Notes: generated by a model from the sequence alone, not told the origin. A DNA stretch of 64,000 bases from Neorhizobium lilium (GCF_004053875.1 NZ_SBIP01000002.1:62001-126000), one strand, 5' to 3'; counted from the first letter of the stretch, positions 23,334 through 31,995 are shown. Numbers and translations: made by a program.

Positions 23334-23591
23334 ATGGCAAGCATATCTGAAATCGGTCGCGGCAATCAGCAGATCAACCTTCGGGCGCCAGACGGTCTTC
23401 ATGACCGCATCAAAGAATCGGCTCTCAAAAACGGTCGTTCGCTGAACGCTGAACTGGTCCATAGGCTTGAATCGTCCTTCGAACCTTCTGTCGCGCTGGC
23501 ACCAGCAATCGCTCAGGTTATCGACGAACATATCGAGCAGCAGGTCAACAGCCGCCTCCGCGCCATTGCCGCTCAGATTGGCGGTGCGTGA
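23334..23591 (+). CDS. Arc-like ribbon-helix-helix DNA-binding protein
   Basis: From the ATG at 23334 the protein has 85 residues. Residues 10-43 (QINLRAPDGLHDRIKES... NGRSLNAELVHRLE) match the Arc/Mnt ribbon-helix-helix fold, with the QINLR beta strand that contacts DNA. It is the first gene of the rightward operon and overlaps the next gene by three bases (TGATG). It likely regulates this operon or a phage promoter as a dimer of dimers. Confidence 0.8.
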   Translation: MASISEIGRGNQQINLRAPDGLHDRIKESALKNGRSLNAELVHRLESSFEPSVALAPAIAQVIDEHIEQQVNSRLRAIAAQIGGA

Positions 23592-23848
23592 TGGCCTACG
23601 TCAAACGCTTCCAAATCCAGCGCCTCACGGCCTCGAACGCGACCGAATACTACACACTCTTCGCCGGCCAGGATGACTGGACCCGTGACGACATGGATGC
23701 GGTCGAGTTCTCCACCTTCGACAAGGCCGCGCACCGTGCCGATCGGGTCGGCGGACTGGTCGTCGAGTTCAGCCGGCAGGCTACCGCCCTCGAGGCGATG
23801 ATGCTGGAACGCGCCGTCACCAATCATTTCTCAATCGCAGCTGAATGA
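23591..23848 (+). CDS. Small phage protein
   Basis: The 85-residue protein begins MAYVKRFQIQRLTASN and includes QDDWTRDDMDAVEFSTFDKAAH. It shares TGATG with the Arc-like gene and an ATGA with the next gene. No membrane segment or motif is seen. It is one of several very small proteins at the front of the recombination operon. Function unknown. Confidence 0.5.
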   Translation: MAYVKRFQIQRLTASNATEYYTLFAGQDDWTRDDMDAVEFSTFDKAAHRADRVGGLVVEFSRQATALEAMMLERAVTNHFSIAAE

Positions 23849-24129
23849 GGCTCGCCATGACCGCCACCCGACAGAAGAAACTCGAATACATCCGCAGCTT
23901 TGGCCCGTACGCGCTGGATCAGGCCGTGACCGCCATGCTGGCACGCAAGGAATCCAACTGGCTGACCGACGACCAGATCGACGACATCACGTCTCAGATG
24001 GTCTCCGACGCTCGCTGGACGCAGCACCACAACATGCGGGAACGGGAACTGGCGCAGTCTCGCCGGGCGCTCGCTTATACCGATGCGGGTCGCGTCTACT
24101 CTGCTCTTGCTTCGGAGGGTGCACGATGA
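23845..24129 (+). CDS. Small phage protein
   Basis: The 94-residue helical protein carries a VTAMLARKESNWLTDDQIDDITSQMV segment (cited in parts) and a basic C-terminal helix. It is coupled by overlaps at both ends. It has no recognised domain. Confidence 0.5.
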   Translation: MRLAMTATRQKKLEYIRSFGPYALDQAVTAMLARKESNWLTDDQIDDITSQMVSDARWTQHHNMRERELAQSRRALAYTDAGRVYSALASEGAR

Positions 24130-24674
24130 CCGACCTCTTACAGATCGAACAGCAGCCGTGGATGCGAGGCGAGGCATACTACCGTTACACATGCACCAAT
24201 TGCGGCGAAGAGACAAAAGACACCTATGTCGAGCCTGTCCGAACCAACATGCGGAATGCCCGGCTCTGCTACACCTGCAATCACTGGAACGACTTCGACA
24301 AGCAACTCGCCGCTGAACACGGTAAGATGACCATCATTGCTGGTGCGATCTACACGCCCGGCAACAAGACCACCGGTCAGTTTCGCGGAATGGCTGGACG
24401 CCGGTTCGATATCGAATACATCGAGCCTTCCGCCTATGCCGGTCAGCGGACGACGACCTTCGATCTGTGGACAGGCGGCGCAATGCCGGATTGGCTTCAG
24501 GGCAAATACGCCGATACGGCGGTTTTCCTGAACGGTGCCGAGCGTTGCCAAGTCGGCGAGACCGGCTGCTGGAACCCTTCCGAGAACAAGACGGAGCCTT
24601 ACCCGCTTCCGATCAAGCTTGTCGCCAAGGCCACCGCCTCCACTCCCACCCGTGAAGGGGGAGAAGCGGCATGA
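24126..24674 (+). CDS. Phage protein with N-terminal zinc ribbon
   Basis: The 182-residue protein has a four-cysteine ribbon at its start: CTNC at residues 23-26 and CYTC at about 48-51. A domain with AGRRFDIEYIEPSAY and a PDWLQGKYADTAVFLNG region follow. The ribbon probably binds zinc; whether it contacts DNA, RNA or protein is unknown. It overlaps the next gene by four bases. Confidence 0.5.
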   Translation: MTDLLQIEQQPWMRGEAYYRYTCTNCGEETKDTYVEPVRTNMRNARLCYTCNHWNDFDKQLAAEHGKMTIIAGAIYTPGNKTTGQFRGMAGRRFDIEYIEPSAYAGQRTTTFDLWTGGAMPDWLQGKYADTAVFLNGAERCQVGETGCWNPSENKTEPYPLPIKLVAKATASTPTREGGEAA

Positions 24675-25078
24675 GCAAGATCACCGTTAGCATCGACAGC
24701 AGCCGTCCGATCTTCATTGAAGCGGACGCCGACAACTTCGGACAGGTCTTCGCCAACATGAGCGACGAGGACCAGGTCAACGTTCTCCGCGCCATGGTCG
24801 AGCACATGAAGCCCCACCGCATCCAGTGGGATTACATCTCAATCGCTCTGGAGAAGGATGAAAACCGCGACGTTCGCGATCAGCTCTCTGTGATCCTGCC
24901 GGACATCGCCGCCAAGGATGCGCAGATCGAACGACTGCGGGAGGATACCGAAAGGCTTGCCGACAAGATCGAGGATCTGATCGCTGAGTTTGGCGACGAC
25001 CCGAAGGCGGCGCTCGAATGCGTGTCTGAGCATTTGCAGCTCCGTCGGCTCAGCAAGCCGGAGGTCTCCTATGCGTAA
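24671..25078 (+). CDS. Phage protein with coiled coil
   Basis: The 135-residue protein has a beta-rich N-terminal part (KITVSIDSSRPIFIEADADN) and a leucine-rich coiled coil near residues 78-105 (AAKDAQIERLREDTERLADK). It overlaps the following membrane protein gene by eight bases. No known family was recognised. Confidence 0.45.
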   Translation: MSKITVSIDSSRPIFIEADADNFGQVFANMSDEDQVNVLRAMVEHMKPHRIQWDYISIALEKDENRDVRDQLSVILPDIAAKDAQIERLREDTERLADKIEDLIAEFGDDPKAALECVSEHLQLRRLSKPEVSYA

Positions 25079-25301
25079 CTGCTGCGCTGCCAACCAGTTC
25101 GACGGCTCCTGCGAAGGCGGTGAATGCCGATCCGCCGCCAGACCGATCATCGATCTCCTTGATCGCGCTCCGGTCTTCATGCCGCGGGTTCGCGACTATC
25201 TCGCGGTTATCGCCTTCATTTCCATCATCGCCGTGGTCTTCGGCGCCATTACCGAGCTGCGCCAGACAGAGCAGCAATTCCAACTTCAAGCGAGGGTTTG
25301 A
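25071..25301 (+). CDS. Small membrane protein with N-terminal Cys cluster
   Basis: From the ATG at 25071 the protein has 76 residues. Four Cys within the first 20 residues (NCCAANQF, CEGGEC) precede a single membrane segment (YLAVIAFISIIAVVFGAI). The start overlaps the end of the preceding gene; an upstream frame without a good start is ignored. It could be a phage membrane protein involved in exclusion or in attaching replication. Not recognised. Confidence 0.45.
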   Translation: MRNCCAANQFDGSCEGGECRSAARPIIDLLDRAPVFMPRVRDYLAVIAFISIIAVVFGAITELRQTEQQFQLQARV

Positions 25302-25303
25302 TC

Positions 25304-26299
25304 ATGACTGCACAGTCCATCGGCGCGCTTGCGCTTAACCCGCATGTCGAAGCGCTTAAGGAGCGGTTCAAGGTCATCCCGGATGGGGTCTACTTTGGCA
25401 TGTCGGAACACGTTTATCACGCGGACCCGGCGCTCGGATCGACCGGGATCAAGAAGCTGATCGATAACGCTCCCGATTATTGGTGGGATTCGCCGCTCAA
25501 CCCAGCTCGACCGGAAGATGACGACACGCCGGCCAAGGTCTTCGGTCGACAGTTCCATCAATGCGTCCTTGAAGGTGCTGACAAATTCAAGGCTGGTCAT
25601 GCTCCGCAGACGCTTCCTGGCAACCGCAAGGAAGGCATTGAGGAAATTGCCAAGATCAAGGCCGAAGGCAAGGTGCCAGTCAAGTTCAAGGACTGGTCGA
25701 AGATCATGGCAGCGTCGGCATTCATCCGCGCAAACCAGACCCTCGCCAAGGCGTTTGACGGAGGGGTGCCGGAGGTCTCGGTCTTCTGGACTGAGGCAGG
25801 CATCCGCTACAAGGTCCGGCTCGATTACCTCAAGATGAATGCCATTGCCGACTTGAAGTCGCTGGCGAACATGCACGGCAAGGAGTTCGGCAGGGCATGC
25901 CGCGATGCGATCGCCACCTACGACTATATCGTATCGGCTGAGCATTACCGCCACGGCCGGCTGCAGATGGCCCGCCTGATCAAAGAAGGCGCCGTCTACA
26001 ACGTCCCGGAAGATCAGATGCCTTGGCTCATCAACGTCGCCAGCAACAAGGCTTTTGCCTTCGTGTTTGTCTTCTACCAGAAGGACGGGGCTCCGATCTC
26101 CCATGGGATCAGCTTGTCTCCCGGCAATCCGCTCTTCGGGTATGCTCGGCAGATGATCAACAAGGCCGTCGAGAACTACAAACGCTACATGACCGAGTTC
26201 GGGACGGATACCGCGTGGGTGCCGACAACACAGCTGGACGAGCTGCAAGAAACCGATCTGCCGGTCTGGTACCAGCAGCGCCTGACGACGGGGGAATGA
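25304..26299 (+). CDS. PD-(D/E)XK nuclease-like protein, DUF3799 (RecE-like)
   Basis: From the ATG at 25304 the protein has 331 residues and matches the DUF3799 exonuclease VIII-like core. Motifs include YHADPALGSTGIKKL near 45, a GRQFHQCVLE helix near 85, and the nuclease segment YKVRLDYLK...IADLKS (D about 176, then D-x-K). These enzymes chew a DNA strand to give single-strand tails for RecT annealing. RecT is encoded two genes downstream, a typical pairing. A TTG six bases upstream overlaps the previous stop but the ATG is preferred. Confidence 0.82.
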   Translation: MTAQSIGALALNPHVEALKERFKVIPDGVYFGMSEHVYHADPALGSTGIKKLIDNAPDYWWDSPLNPARPEDDDTPAKVFGRQFHQCVLEGADKFKAGHAPQTLPGNRKEGIEEIAKIKAEGKVPVKFKDWSKIMAASAFIRANQTLAKAFDGGVPEVSVFWTEAGIRYKVRLDYLKMNAIADLKSLANMHGKEFGRACRDAIATYDYIVSAEHYRHGRLQMARLIKEGAVYNVPEDQMPWLINVASNKAFAFVFVFYQKDGAPISHGISLSPGNPLFGYARQMINKAVENYKRYMTEFGTDTAWVPTTQLDELQETDLPVWYQQRLTTGE

Positions 26300-26302
26300 G
26301 CG

Positions 26303-26530
26303 ATGATCCTCAACGCTGATTACGGCGAGCCGACCGATCCAGTTGTCACCATTCGCATGACGAAGCGACAGGCCGAATGGGCATCCGCCGGCTTGGCAGA
26401 CATGGCTTGCTGGGTTCGAGGCTTCAACGCCGCCCTGAAAGATGGGGAAAGCGACCGGTCCCCGCTGGGGCTTTCCGAGATCCGGGAACTGAACATTGCG
26501 CTCAAGAAGGCGCTGGAGGCATCAGAATGA
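26303..26530 (+). CDS. Small protein between the nuclease and RecT genes
   Basis: The 75-residue protein carries VTIRMTKRQAEWASAGLADMACWV (cited in parts) and a C-terminal LREL-like helix. It lies three bases after the nuclease gene and overlaps recT by four bases. It could stabilise or regulate the pair; nothing in the sequence proves this. Confidence 0.5.
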   Translation: MILNADYGEPTDPVVTIRMTKRQAEWASAGLADMACWVRGFNAALKDGESDRSPLGLSEIRELNIALKKALEASE

Positions 26531-27633
26531 ACCAGGTAACGCAAGCATCTAAGCTCGGCGCGCAGGTCGCTATTACTGGCGGGGATAACGGCTTCGCGGT
26601 CACCCCGCAGACCCTCAGCGACATCGTCGAGTTCGCCAAGTTCATGTGCCAGTCGAATGCCGGCATACCGGCTTATCTTCGAGGCAATGCGCCGGATTGT
26701 GCCGCCATCACCATGCAAGCGCTCAAGTGGAACTTCGACCCGTTCAGCGTGGCCCAGAAGTCCTACAAGGTGAAGGACGTGCTTGCCTATGAAGCACAGC
26801 TGATTGCCGCTGTGGTCAACACACGGTCGGGCATCAAGGGCCGTCTCAAGTATAGCTTCGAGGGCGAAGGCGCGGCTCTCACCTGCACCGTTACGGGCAT
26901 CTTGGAAGGCGAGGAATATGCCTATACCTCGCCCCCGGTCGGCTCGATCACCACGAAGAACTCTCCGCTGTGGAAGACTGATCCTCAGCAGCAGCTCGGG
27001 TACTACTCTGCCCGCTCCTGGGCGCGCCGGTATACGCCGGAAGTCCTGCTTGGTGTCTATGACCGAGACGAGGCTGAAGACTTCCGAGGCCCTGACAAAG
27101 CGAAGGATGTCACCCCGGCATTCGACCCGTTCTCAGACGACATCTATACGCCGCCTCAAGGGCAGCAGGACGGTGGACGGACTTGGACCGGGGACATTGC
27201 CCACGAAGAGCCACATGACGCGTCTACGGGCGAGATTTTGACCGACAACCGATCCGACGCCGCCGTCCCCCCTCCCGGCGCGTCCGATGCTGACGACGAC
27301 CTCCAGACGTCAGCGAGTGAGGCCGGGTCTGTCCCCGCGGACCCGGCCTCCACCAAGCTCCCAACGCAGCTCCGCAACCACCTAATGGATTTTGCGCGCA
27401 AGGCTTCCACCATCGTGGAAGATGACGCGCTGACGGATGAGGTGAAGGGCAAGACCATCGAGGACATGCTCGTCAACTACCGTGACGTGGTCCCTGAGCC
27501 CGCATGGGGCAAGCTCTCGACGATCAAGGTCTGCATGCAGGCGGTATTCGCCGGCAAGCGCACGATCGATCAGGCTAGGACCTTCATCGCGTCGGACCTG
27601 CTTGATTGCAAAGTCGAAGAGATTGGAGGCTGA
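26527..27633 (+). CDS. recT: RecT family single-strand annealing protein
   Basis: From the ATG at 26527 (ATGA overlap) the protein has 368 residues. The annealing core spans residues 20-200, with FAKFMCQSNAGIPAYLRG, ALKWNFDPFSVAQKSYKV and QQLGYYSARSWARRYTPEVLLGVY (cited in parts). Residues 210-290 are a flexible, acidic linker, and the last 75 residues form a second helical region. It pairs complementary single strands exposed by the nuclease encoded just upstream, for recombination-dependent replication or repair. Confidence 0.88.
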   Translation: MNQVTQASKLGAQVAITGGDNGFAVTPQTLSDIVEFAKFMCQSNAGIPAYLRGNAPDCAAITMQALKWNFDPFSVAQKSYKVKDVLAYEAQLIAAVVNTRSGIKGRLKYSFEGEGAALTCTVTGILEGEEYAYTSPPVGSITTKNSPLWKTDPQQQLGYYSARSWARRYTPEVLLGVYDRDEAEDFRGPDKAKDVTPAFDPFSDDIYTPPQGQQDGGRTWTGDIAHEEPHDASTGEILTDNRSDAAVPPPGASDADDDLQTSASEAGSVPADPASTKLPTQLRNHLMDFARKASTIVEDDALTDEVKGKTIEDMLVNYRDVVPEPAWGKLSTIKVCMQAVFAGKRTIDQARTFIASDLLDCKVEEIGG

Positions 27634-27635
27634 CC

Positions 27636-28127
27636 ATGAACTTCCCCCGCCTCTACCTTGATCTCGATGGTGTCATGGCTGATTTCGACGCTCACTTCCC
27701 CGCGACCTTCGGGATCGACCACCGCGACCAGGCTGATGACGACATGTGGTCGCTCATCAACTCGCACGACAGCTACTTCCGGGACATGCCTGTATGCGAA
27801 GGAGCCAAGAAGTTCTTCGATGCCGTCTCGTGGATCGACCCGATCATCCTGACTGCATGCCCCAAGTCAAACTATGCCCATGTAGCCCGACAGAAGCGGG
27901 CATGGGTGCGGGAGCACCTGTCGGAGAACTGCATCATTCTCCCGGTCATGGGCGGACGCAACAAGCCGCTGTTCATGCATGCGCCGGGCGACATCCTGAT
28001 CGATGACTTCGAGCGCAACATTAAGGCATGGGAGTTAGAAGGCGGGATCGGGATACTGCATCGCGATTTCCTGACGACACGCAATGCTCTTGAGGGCCTG
28101 GTCGGCAACACGGGGTTTGCAGCATGA
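27636..28127 (+). CDS. HAD-type 5'-nucleotidase (deoxyribonucleotidase-like)
   Basis: From the ATG at 27636 (preceded by TTGGAGG) the protein has 163 residues. Motif I is DLDGVMADFD (residues 7-16) with both nucleophile and acid Asp; later ILTACPKSN (motif II Thr) and ILIDDFERN (motif IV acids) follow. Relatives remove phosphate from deoxynucleoside monophosphates. In a phage it could adjust nucleotide pools. It overlaps the next gene by four bases. Confidence 0.75.
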   Translation: MNFPRLYLDLDGVMADFDAHFPATFGIDHRDQADDDMWSLINSHDSYFRDMPVCEGAKKFFDAVSWIDPIILTACPKSNYAHVARQKRAWVREHLSENCIILPVMGGRNKPLFMHAPGDILIDDFERNIKAWELEGGIGILHRDFLTTRNALEGLVGNTGFAA

Positions 28128-28360
28128 ACCGCTACGAAGCCACCATGGCCCAGACCCGCGCCGTCGGGAGACTGAACATCCAGATCGAGGCGGAGAAGCT
28201 CGTCAAGCGGATCTATCAGACCCGCAGGCCAGCGGGCTCTGCGAACGAAGACGTCGCCAAGTGGATCACGGATCGGCGATACGGCTACCGCGTCGAAGGT
28301 GGGCCGCTTATCCGGCTGACCGAAATCGGCAAGAGATATGCGCGGGAGATCGGATCATGA
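28124..28360 (+). CDS. Small basic phage protein
   Basis: The 78-residue basic protein carries KLVKRIYQTRRPAGSANEDV and YGYRVEGGPLIRLTEIGKRY, a likely helix-strand-helix fold. It is coupled by overlaps both to the nucleotidase and to the HerA-like gene. No family is recognised; a DNA-binding accessory to the ATPase is one possibility. Confidence 0.45.
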   Translation: MNRYEATMAQTRAVGRLNIQIEAEKLVKRIYQTRRPAGSANEDVAKWITDRRYGYRVEGGPLIRLTEIGKRYAREIGS

Positions 28361-29922
28361 TACTGGCGGATCTCGCACATCTACTTGACCATCCAACGGC
28401 AATCGTTGGCACGACTGGCGCCGGCAAGACATTTGCGGCGAAGGGAGCTGTTGAAGTCCTTTTGGCCATAGGGCGCCGGGTTATCATCATTGACCCTACG
28501 GGTGCATGGTGGGGCTTGCGCACCGGTGCGGATGGCAACCGCGACGGGGGATTCCCTGTGATGATCTTCGGCGGGGATCATGCTGACGTTGAACTAACGC
28601 CGGACGGCGAAAGCGGTAAGGCGCTTGGCAAGGCTCTCGCCAACCGTGACGTGCGGGCGATCATTGACATCTCGTCCATGACCGGCGGTGAGAAGAACCG
28701 CTTCCTCACGCCGTTCCTGGAGCAACTTTACGCCGGCAACCGCGCGCCACTTCACTTGATCGTTGATGAGGCCGATGAAGTAGCGGCTCAAAAGCCGGCC
28801 GATGGCGAGCAGCGGCTTCTCGGCATCTTCGACAAGATCGTGCGGCGTGGACGGATCAAAGGCTTTCGCCCGCTGATGATCACCCAACGGCCGGCGGTAA
28901 TCCACAAGAATGTCCTGTCGCAGATCGGAACCCTGATCGCGCTGAAGCTGACGAGCCCGCAAGACCGCAAGGCAATCGACGATTGGGTCAAGGGCAACGC
29001 AGACGCAGGGGAAGCGCGCGCCGTCATGTCGTCACTACCGACGCTTGCCCGGGGCGAAGGATGGGTCTGGTCTCCAGCTGCCAACGTACTGGCCAGAACG
29101 ACATTCCCGGCGATCAAGACATTCGACTCCAGCCGGACTCCGACAGATGGAGAGACGATCGTGCAGCCTGCGCTGACGTCGGTGGACGTTGAAGCGCTTC
29201 GAACCGCCATGACGATAGCGGTCACGGATGCAAGCGTCCCCAGCGCTCGTCTGCCGAGCAGAGCCGAGATCGACTCAGCAGAACAGCGCGGCTTTGCTCG
29301 AGGCTTGGAACAGGGGATGGCTCGCGGCGCGGCCCTGGTGTTGGACGCAGCACGAGCTGCATCTGAAAGCGTCTGGTCTCCCCTGACAGCGCAGGATCAG
29401 GCCAACGTAGCTACTCCACCGGCAGCTCGTGCTGCAGTTCCTGCGGTTGAGAAGTCACAGCCTGTGGCCAAGGCTATTCAGCGCACTGGTGCTTCCGAAA
29501 ACCCTCTCCTCAACGCCGCAATGCAGGTATATCCGGTGAAGATGACCTGGGCCGGTCTCGCAGCCATGTGCGGGCGCAAAGCCAGCGGCGGTCACTTCAA
29601 CACAACTCGCAAGCGGCTGAAGGCTGACGGCTTTGTTCGCGAGGAAGGTGATCTGGTGATCCTTCTAAACCCGCCGGACGCGCCGGAAGGCGTCATCCCC
29701 GCCGATCTGCTTGAGCAGAACCTTCCCCAGCCGGCACAGAAAATGTTTGCCGCTATCCGCCGCTCGCCCGGCATCGCAATTGACGGCCTTGCGGCCGCTC
29801 TCGGCATGCAGCCGCGTGGCGGGCATTGGAACACCGGCATGTCGATCTTGCGGAAGAACGGGCTGATCACGGAGACAGCCGGGATTTGCATCGCAGAGGG
29901 TCTGGAAGGAGCAAAGTCATGA
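28357..29922 (+). CDS. HerA/FtsK-type ATPase with C-terminal winged helices
   Basis: From the ATG at 28357 (ATGA overlap) the protein has 521 residues. The ATPase has Walker A GTTGAGKT at residues 18-25 and Walker B LHLIVDEADEV near 130-140, with ITQRP as the sensor. After a long linker, two similar winged-helix units (near 395-440 and 460-510) each contain a GRKASGGHFNT- or MQPRGGHWNT-type turn. HerA ATPases pump DNA and work with nucleases in repair. Here a RecT/nuclease pair lies just upstream and an HNH gene follows. Confidence 0.75.
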   Translation: MILADLAHLLDHPTAIVGTTGAGKTFAAKGAVEVLLAIGRRVIIIDPTGAWWGLRTGADGNRDGGFPVMIFGGDHADVELTPDGESGKALGKALANRDVRAIIDISSMTGGEKNRFLTPFLEQLYAGNRAPLHLIVDEADEVAAQKPADGEQRLLGIFDKIVRRGRIKGFRPLMITQRPAVIHKNVLSQIGTLIALKLTSPQDRKAIDDWVKGNADAGEARAVMSSLPTLARGEGWVWSPAANVLARTTFPAIKTFDSSRTPTDGETIVQPALTSVDVEALRTAMTIAVTDASVPSARLPSRAEIDSAEQRGFARGLEQGMARGAALVLDAARAASESVWSPLTAQDQANVATPPAARAAVPAVEKSQPVAKAIQRTGASENPLLNAAMQVYPVKMTWAGLAAMCGRKASGGHFNTTRKRLKADGFVREEGDLVILLNPPDAPEGVIPADLLEQNLPQPAQKMFAAIRRSPGIAIDGLAAALGMQPRGGHWNTGMSILRKNGLITETAGICIAEGLEGAKS

Positions 29923-30313
29923 CTCGCTCGGTGGAAGAATGGTGCGGCCGCACCGACGACGCCAAGGTCCCGGCCCGGGTCAAGATCCGCATCCTGGAGC
30001 GCGAGAACTTCATCTGTCATCTCACGGGCGCCAAGATCGACCCGCTGCGGGACGAATGGGACCTTGACCACAAGCATGCCTTGATCCTCGGAGGCGAACA
30101 CCGGGAGGCAAACCTCTTCCCTGCGCTTCGGGTGTCCATCGCAAGAAGACCGCCGTCGAGATGGGCGTGAAGTCGAAAATCGCACGGGTGAAGAAGAAGC
30201 ATCTGCTCGGCAAGCCAAAGTCGTCACTCTCTCACCCCAGCCTAAAACGCCTCATGGACGGCACGGTCGTAGACCGCCGGACGGGCGAAGTCATCGGAGG
30301 AAGCCAGCCATGA
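29919..30313 (+). pseudogene. HNH endonuclease gene broken by one missing base
   Basis: The frame from 29919 encodes WDLDHKHALILGGEHREANL, the first His and Asn of an HNH site, but then slips to an early stop after ...RRPPSRWA at 30170. The other frame resumes as HRKKTAVEMGVKSKIARV and runs to 30313, where the stop overlaps the next gene (ATGA). The HRKKT is the last His of the motif. Restoring one base near 30130 would join them into about 131 residues. As read, the enzyme would lack its final catalytic His. Confidence 0.8.
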
Positions 30314-30549
30314 CCAACCCAACAGGAGACGCCCTCAAGGCGTATGATGCGCAGATGCGGGTAAAGCCGCTGGAGTGGCGTGATGGACGTAGCGATAAGA
30401 CCGTCTTTCCGGTCGTTCAAGTCGCCGTCATTCTCGGCGCAGATAATCTTGACGGCCTCGATTATGAGGTAATCGGGCCAGATAGACATAACCTATATGA
30501 GGTCGTGTTTGGCAATAAGATTATCAAATCACGCGGGAGTGAGACATGA
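30310..30549 (+). CDS. Small phage protein
   Basis: The 79-residue protein shows VKPLEWRDGRSDKTVFPVVQVAVIL (cited in parts) and looks beta-rich. It overlaps the HNH gene end and the excisionase gene by four bases each. No motif or family was recognised. Confidence 0.45.
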   Translation: MTNPTGDALKAYDAQMRVKPLEWRDGRSDKTVFPVVQVAVILGADNLDGLDYEVIGPDRHNLYEVVFGNKIIKSRGSET

Positions 30550-30803
30550 CGACGCCAGTCGATCTTCCCTATTGGCCGGCAGCCATGAACCAGAAACTCG
30601 CGGCGGCATACTGCGGTCTTTCCGTCGAACTGTTCAAGCAGCTTTGCCCAGTCAGGCCGCTAAAGTACACAGAATCCACATGGGGGCATAGATATTTGCG
30701 CCAACGCCTAGACGAATGGCTGGCTTCTCTCGATCCAAACGTTAAACAATCCTCTGTCGTCAAATTCGAGGATTTCTTCGGTGGTGGTAAAGGTGCAGCT
30801 TAA
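30546..30803 (+). CDS. Excisionase-like HTH protein
   Basis: The 85-residue protein has an excisionase-type helix-turn-helix (residues 15-40, NQKLAAAYCGLSVELFKQL) followed by a small wing and a WGHRYLRQRLDEWLASL tail. It overlaps the integrase gene by 23 bp and would steer the integrase toward excision. The assignment is from fold pattern and position. Confidence 0.7.
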   Translation: MTTPVDLPYWPAAMNQKLAAAYCGLSVELFKQLCPVRPLKYTESTWGHRYLRQRLDEWLASLDPNVKQSSVVKFEDFFGGGKGAA

Positions 30804-31881
30804 AGGGCTGAATATCCGCCGATCTCGCGGCAAATGGTACGTGTCGTATCGGGCAACGGGCGAAACCTTGATTAAGGGCTTCGTCGGGACGCGGGATCAG
30901 CTCGACCGCCAGATTGCTAGCCATGACTTCCGTCTTAAGCACCTGCAAGCCGAAGGCCGCGACAGAAGACCTTCATACGACGAAGGAACCCTTGGCTCGG
31001 TGATAAAATGGTTCAAGGAGGAGTGTCCCCGTTGGGATAAGCTTTCCGACGCGAGCAAAGAGGATTACGAAAAGTCGTTTTCATATCTAGACGCAGCCCG
31101 CCATGAAACCGCAGGCCCGGTTCTGAATTTCCCAGTCTCGATCATAAACCAGCCAAGCATCTATGGGATGAGAAACAAGGCAGCCAAGGACAAGTGGGAA
31201 CGATTCGCTGATAAGTTGGTCAGTCACCTCTCAACCATCTTCAAGGAGGCGGTTAAGGTTGGCAAGATGGTACAAAACCCTGCCGGCGGGGTTGAGAAGC
31301 TACACAACGCCGATCCTAACGCCAATCATGAGTGGACCGAAACGGAGGTCCAGACGGCGATTTGGCTCGCTCCCGATCATATCCTGACGCCTTTGATTCT
31401 AGCTCGATATCAGGGGTTCCGGGGGCAGACTTGCGCAGCCCTCGCTTGGAACCATTATGTGAACGATGCCGAAACTATCAAAGCATTCTCGATCGTAGTG
31501 CGGAAGAACAACGAGCCTGGTTGGTTTCCATGCTCGTCCGAGACCCGGAGACACCTTGAGACGCTTGGGAAGAAGTCGCCGCGGATATGTCTCAACAGCG
31601 ACAGCCGGCCATGGAAGAACGAGAAGGCCATGCAGGGCGCAGTAAGCGACTACCTAAGTGACCTTAAGTTGAGCGGGCTGATCAGGGAGGGATGTACTCT
31701 CCATGGCCTACGCGTGACGTATGCCGCGTCGATCAGGCGCAGGGGCTTCGACACTGGGATTGTGGCCGATGCCCTTGGCGATCGCTCAAGGAAGATGGGA
31801 GAGCATTACACGCGCCATGTTGAGAAGGAGCGCGGACGACTGGTGGTTTTCCAGTCCGAAAACGGTGTGCAAAAGAAGTGA
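30781..31881 (+). CDS. int: Tyrosine-type phage integrase
   Basis: The 366-residue protein starts at a GTG overlapping the excisionase-like gene. The N-terminal arm-binding domain (residues 1-60) and core-binding domain (70-180) are followed by the catalytic domain with R214 (QGFRGQ), H308-x-x-R311 (LHGLRVTYA) and nucleophile Tyr343 in GEHYTRH. The integrase joins the phage attP to a host attB; a tRNA-Leu half gene 76 bp downstream is the likely junction. Confidence 0.9.
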   Translation: MVVKVQLKGLNIRRSRGKWYVSYRATGETLIKGFVGTRDQLDRQIASHDFRLKHLQAEGRDRRPSYDEGTLGSVIKWFKEECPRWDKLSDASKEDYEKSFSYLDAARHETAGPVLNFPVSIINQPSIYGMRNKAAKDKWERFADKLVSHLSTIFKEAVKVGKMVQNPAGGVEKLHNADPNANHEWTETEVQTAIWLAPDHILTPLILARYQGFRGQTCAALAWNHYVNDAETIKAFSIVVRKNNEPGWFPCSSETRRHLETLGKKSPRICLNSDSRPWKNEKAMQGAVSDYLSDLKLSGLIREGCTLHGLRVTYAASIRRRGFDTGIVADALGDRSRKMGEHYTRHVEKERGRLVVFQSENGVQKK

Positions 31882-31956
31882 GTTTGCATTAGATTTCATT
31901 GGTTTTCGCCCATATGTTGTGCAAATTACTTTAATAAAATCAATCTACCGAAAGAA

Positions 31957-31995
31957 TTTTAAGTCCCTTGCGTCTACCAGTTTCGCCACGTCCGC
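31957..31995 (-). pseudogene. 5' half of tRNA-Leu(UAA), cut at the anticodon loop (attachment junction)
   Basis: Read leftward from 31995, the sequence GCGGACGTGG... gives the acceptor 5' strand, the D-arm (GCGAAACTGGTAGACGC) and the anticodon 5' strand and loop (AGGGA, then CTTAAAA with anticodon TAA). The expected 3' stem, variable arm, T-arm and acceptor 3' strand are absent; the next six bases (TTCTTT) pair with the stem only through G-U wobbles. A TTGACA at 32043-32038 could still drive it. The missing half, or a rebuilt full copy, should lie at the left prophage end outside the window. Confidence 0.8.

Larger units (their letters stand above)
1..31995. mobile_element. Prophage, right-hand part (left end outside window)
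   Basis: The interval holds a head and packaging operon, an early replication operon, a repressor switch, a recombination module, excisionase and tyrosine integrase, and then stops at a tRNA-Leu half gene. Gene density, pervasive four-base ATGA stop/start overlaps and phage families (DUF1073, DUF2184, DUF2213, DUF3799, RecT) set it apart from the chromosomal genes that begin at 32,214. Tail and lysis genes are not seen and should lie to the left. The repressor, integrase and helicase look intact, but two genes carry single-base frameshifts, so whether the phage is still inducible is open. Confidence 0.95.
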
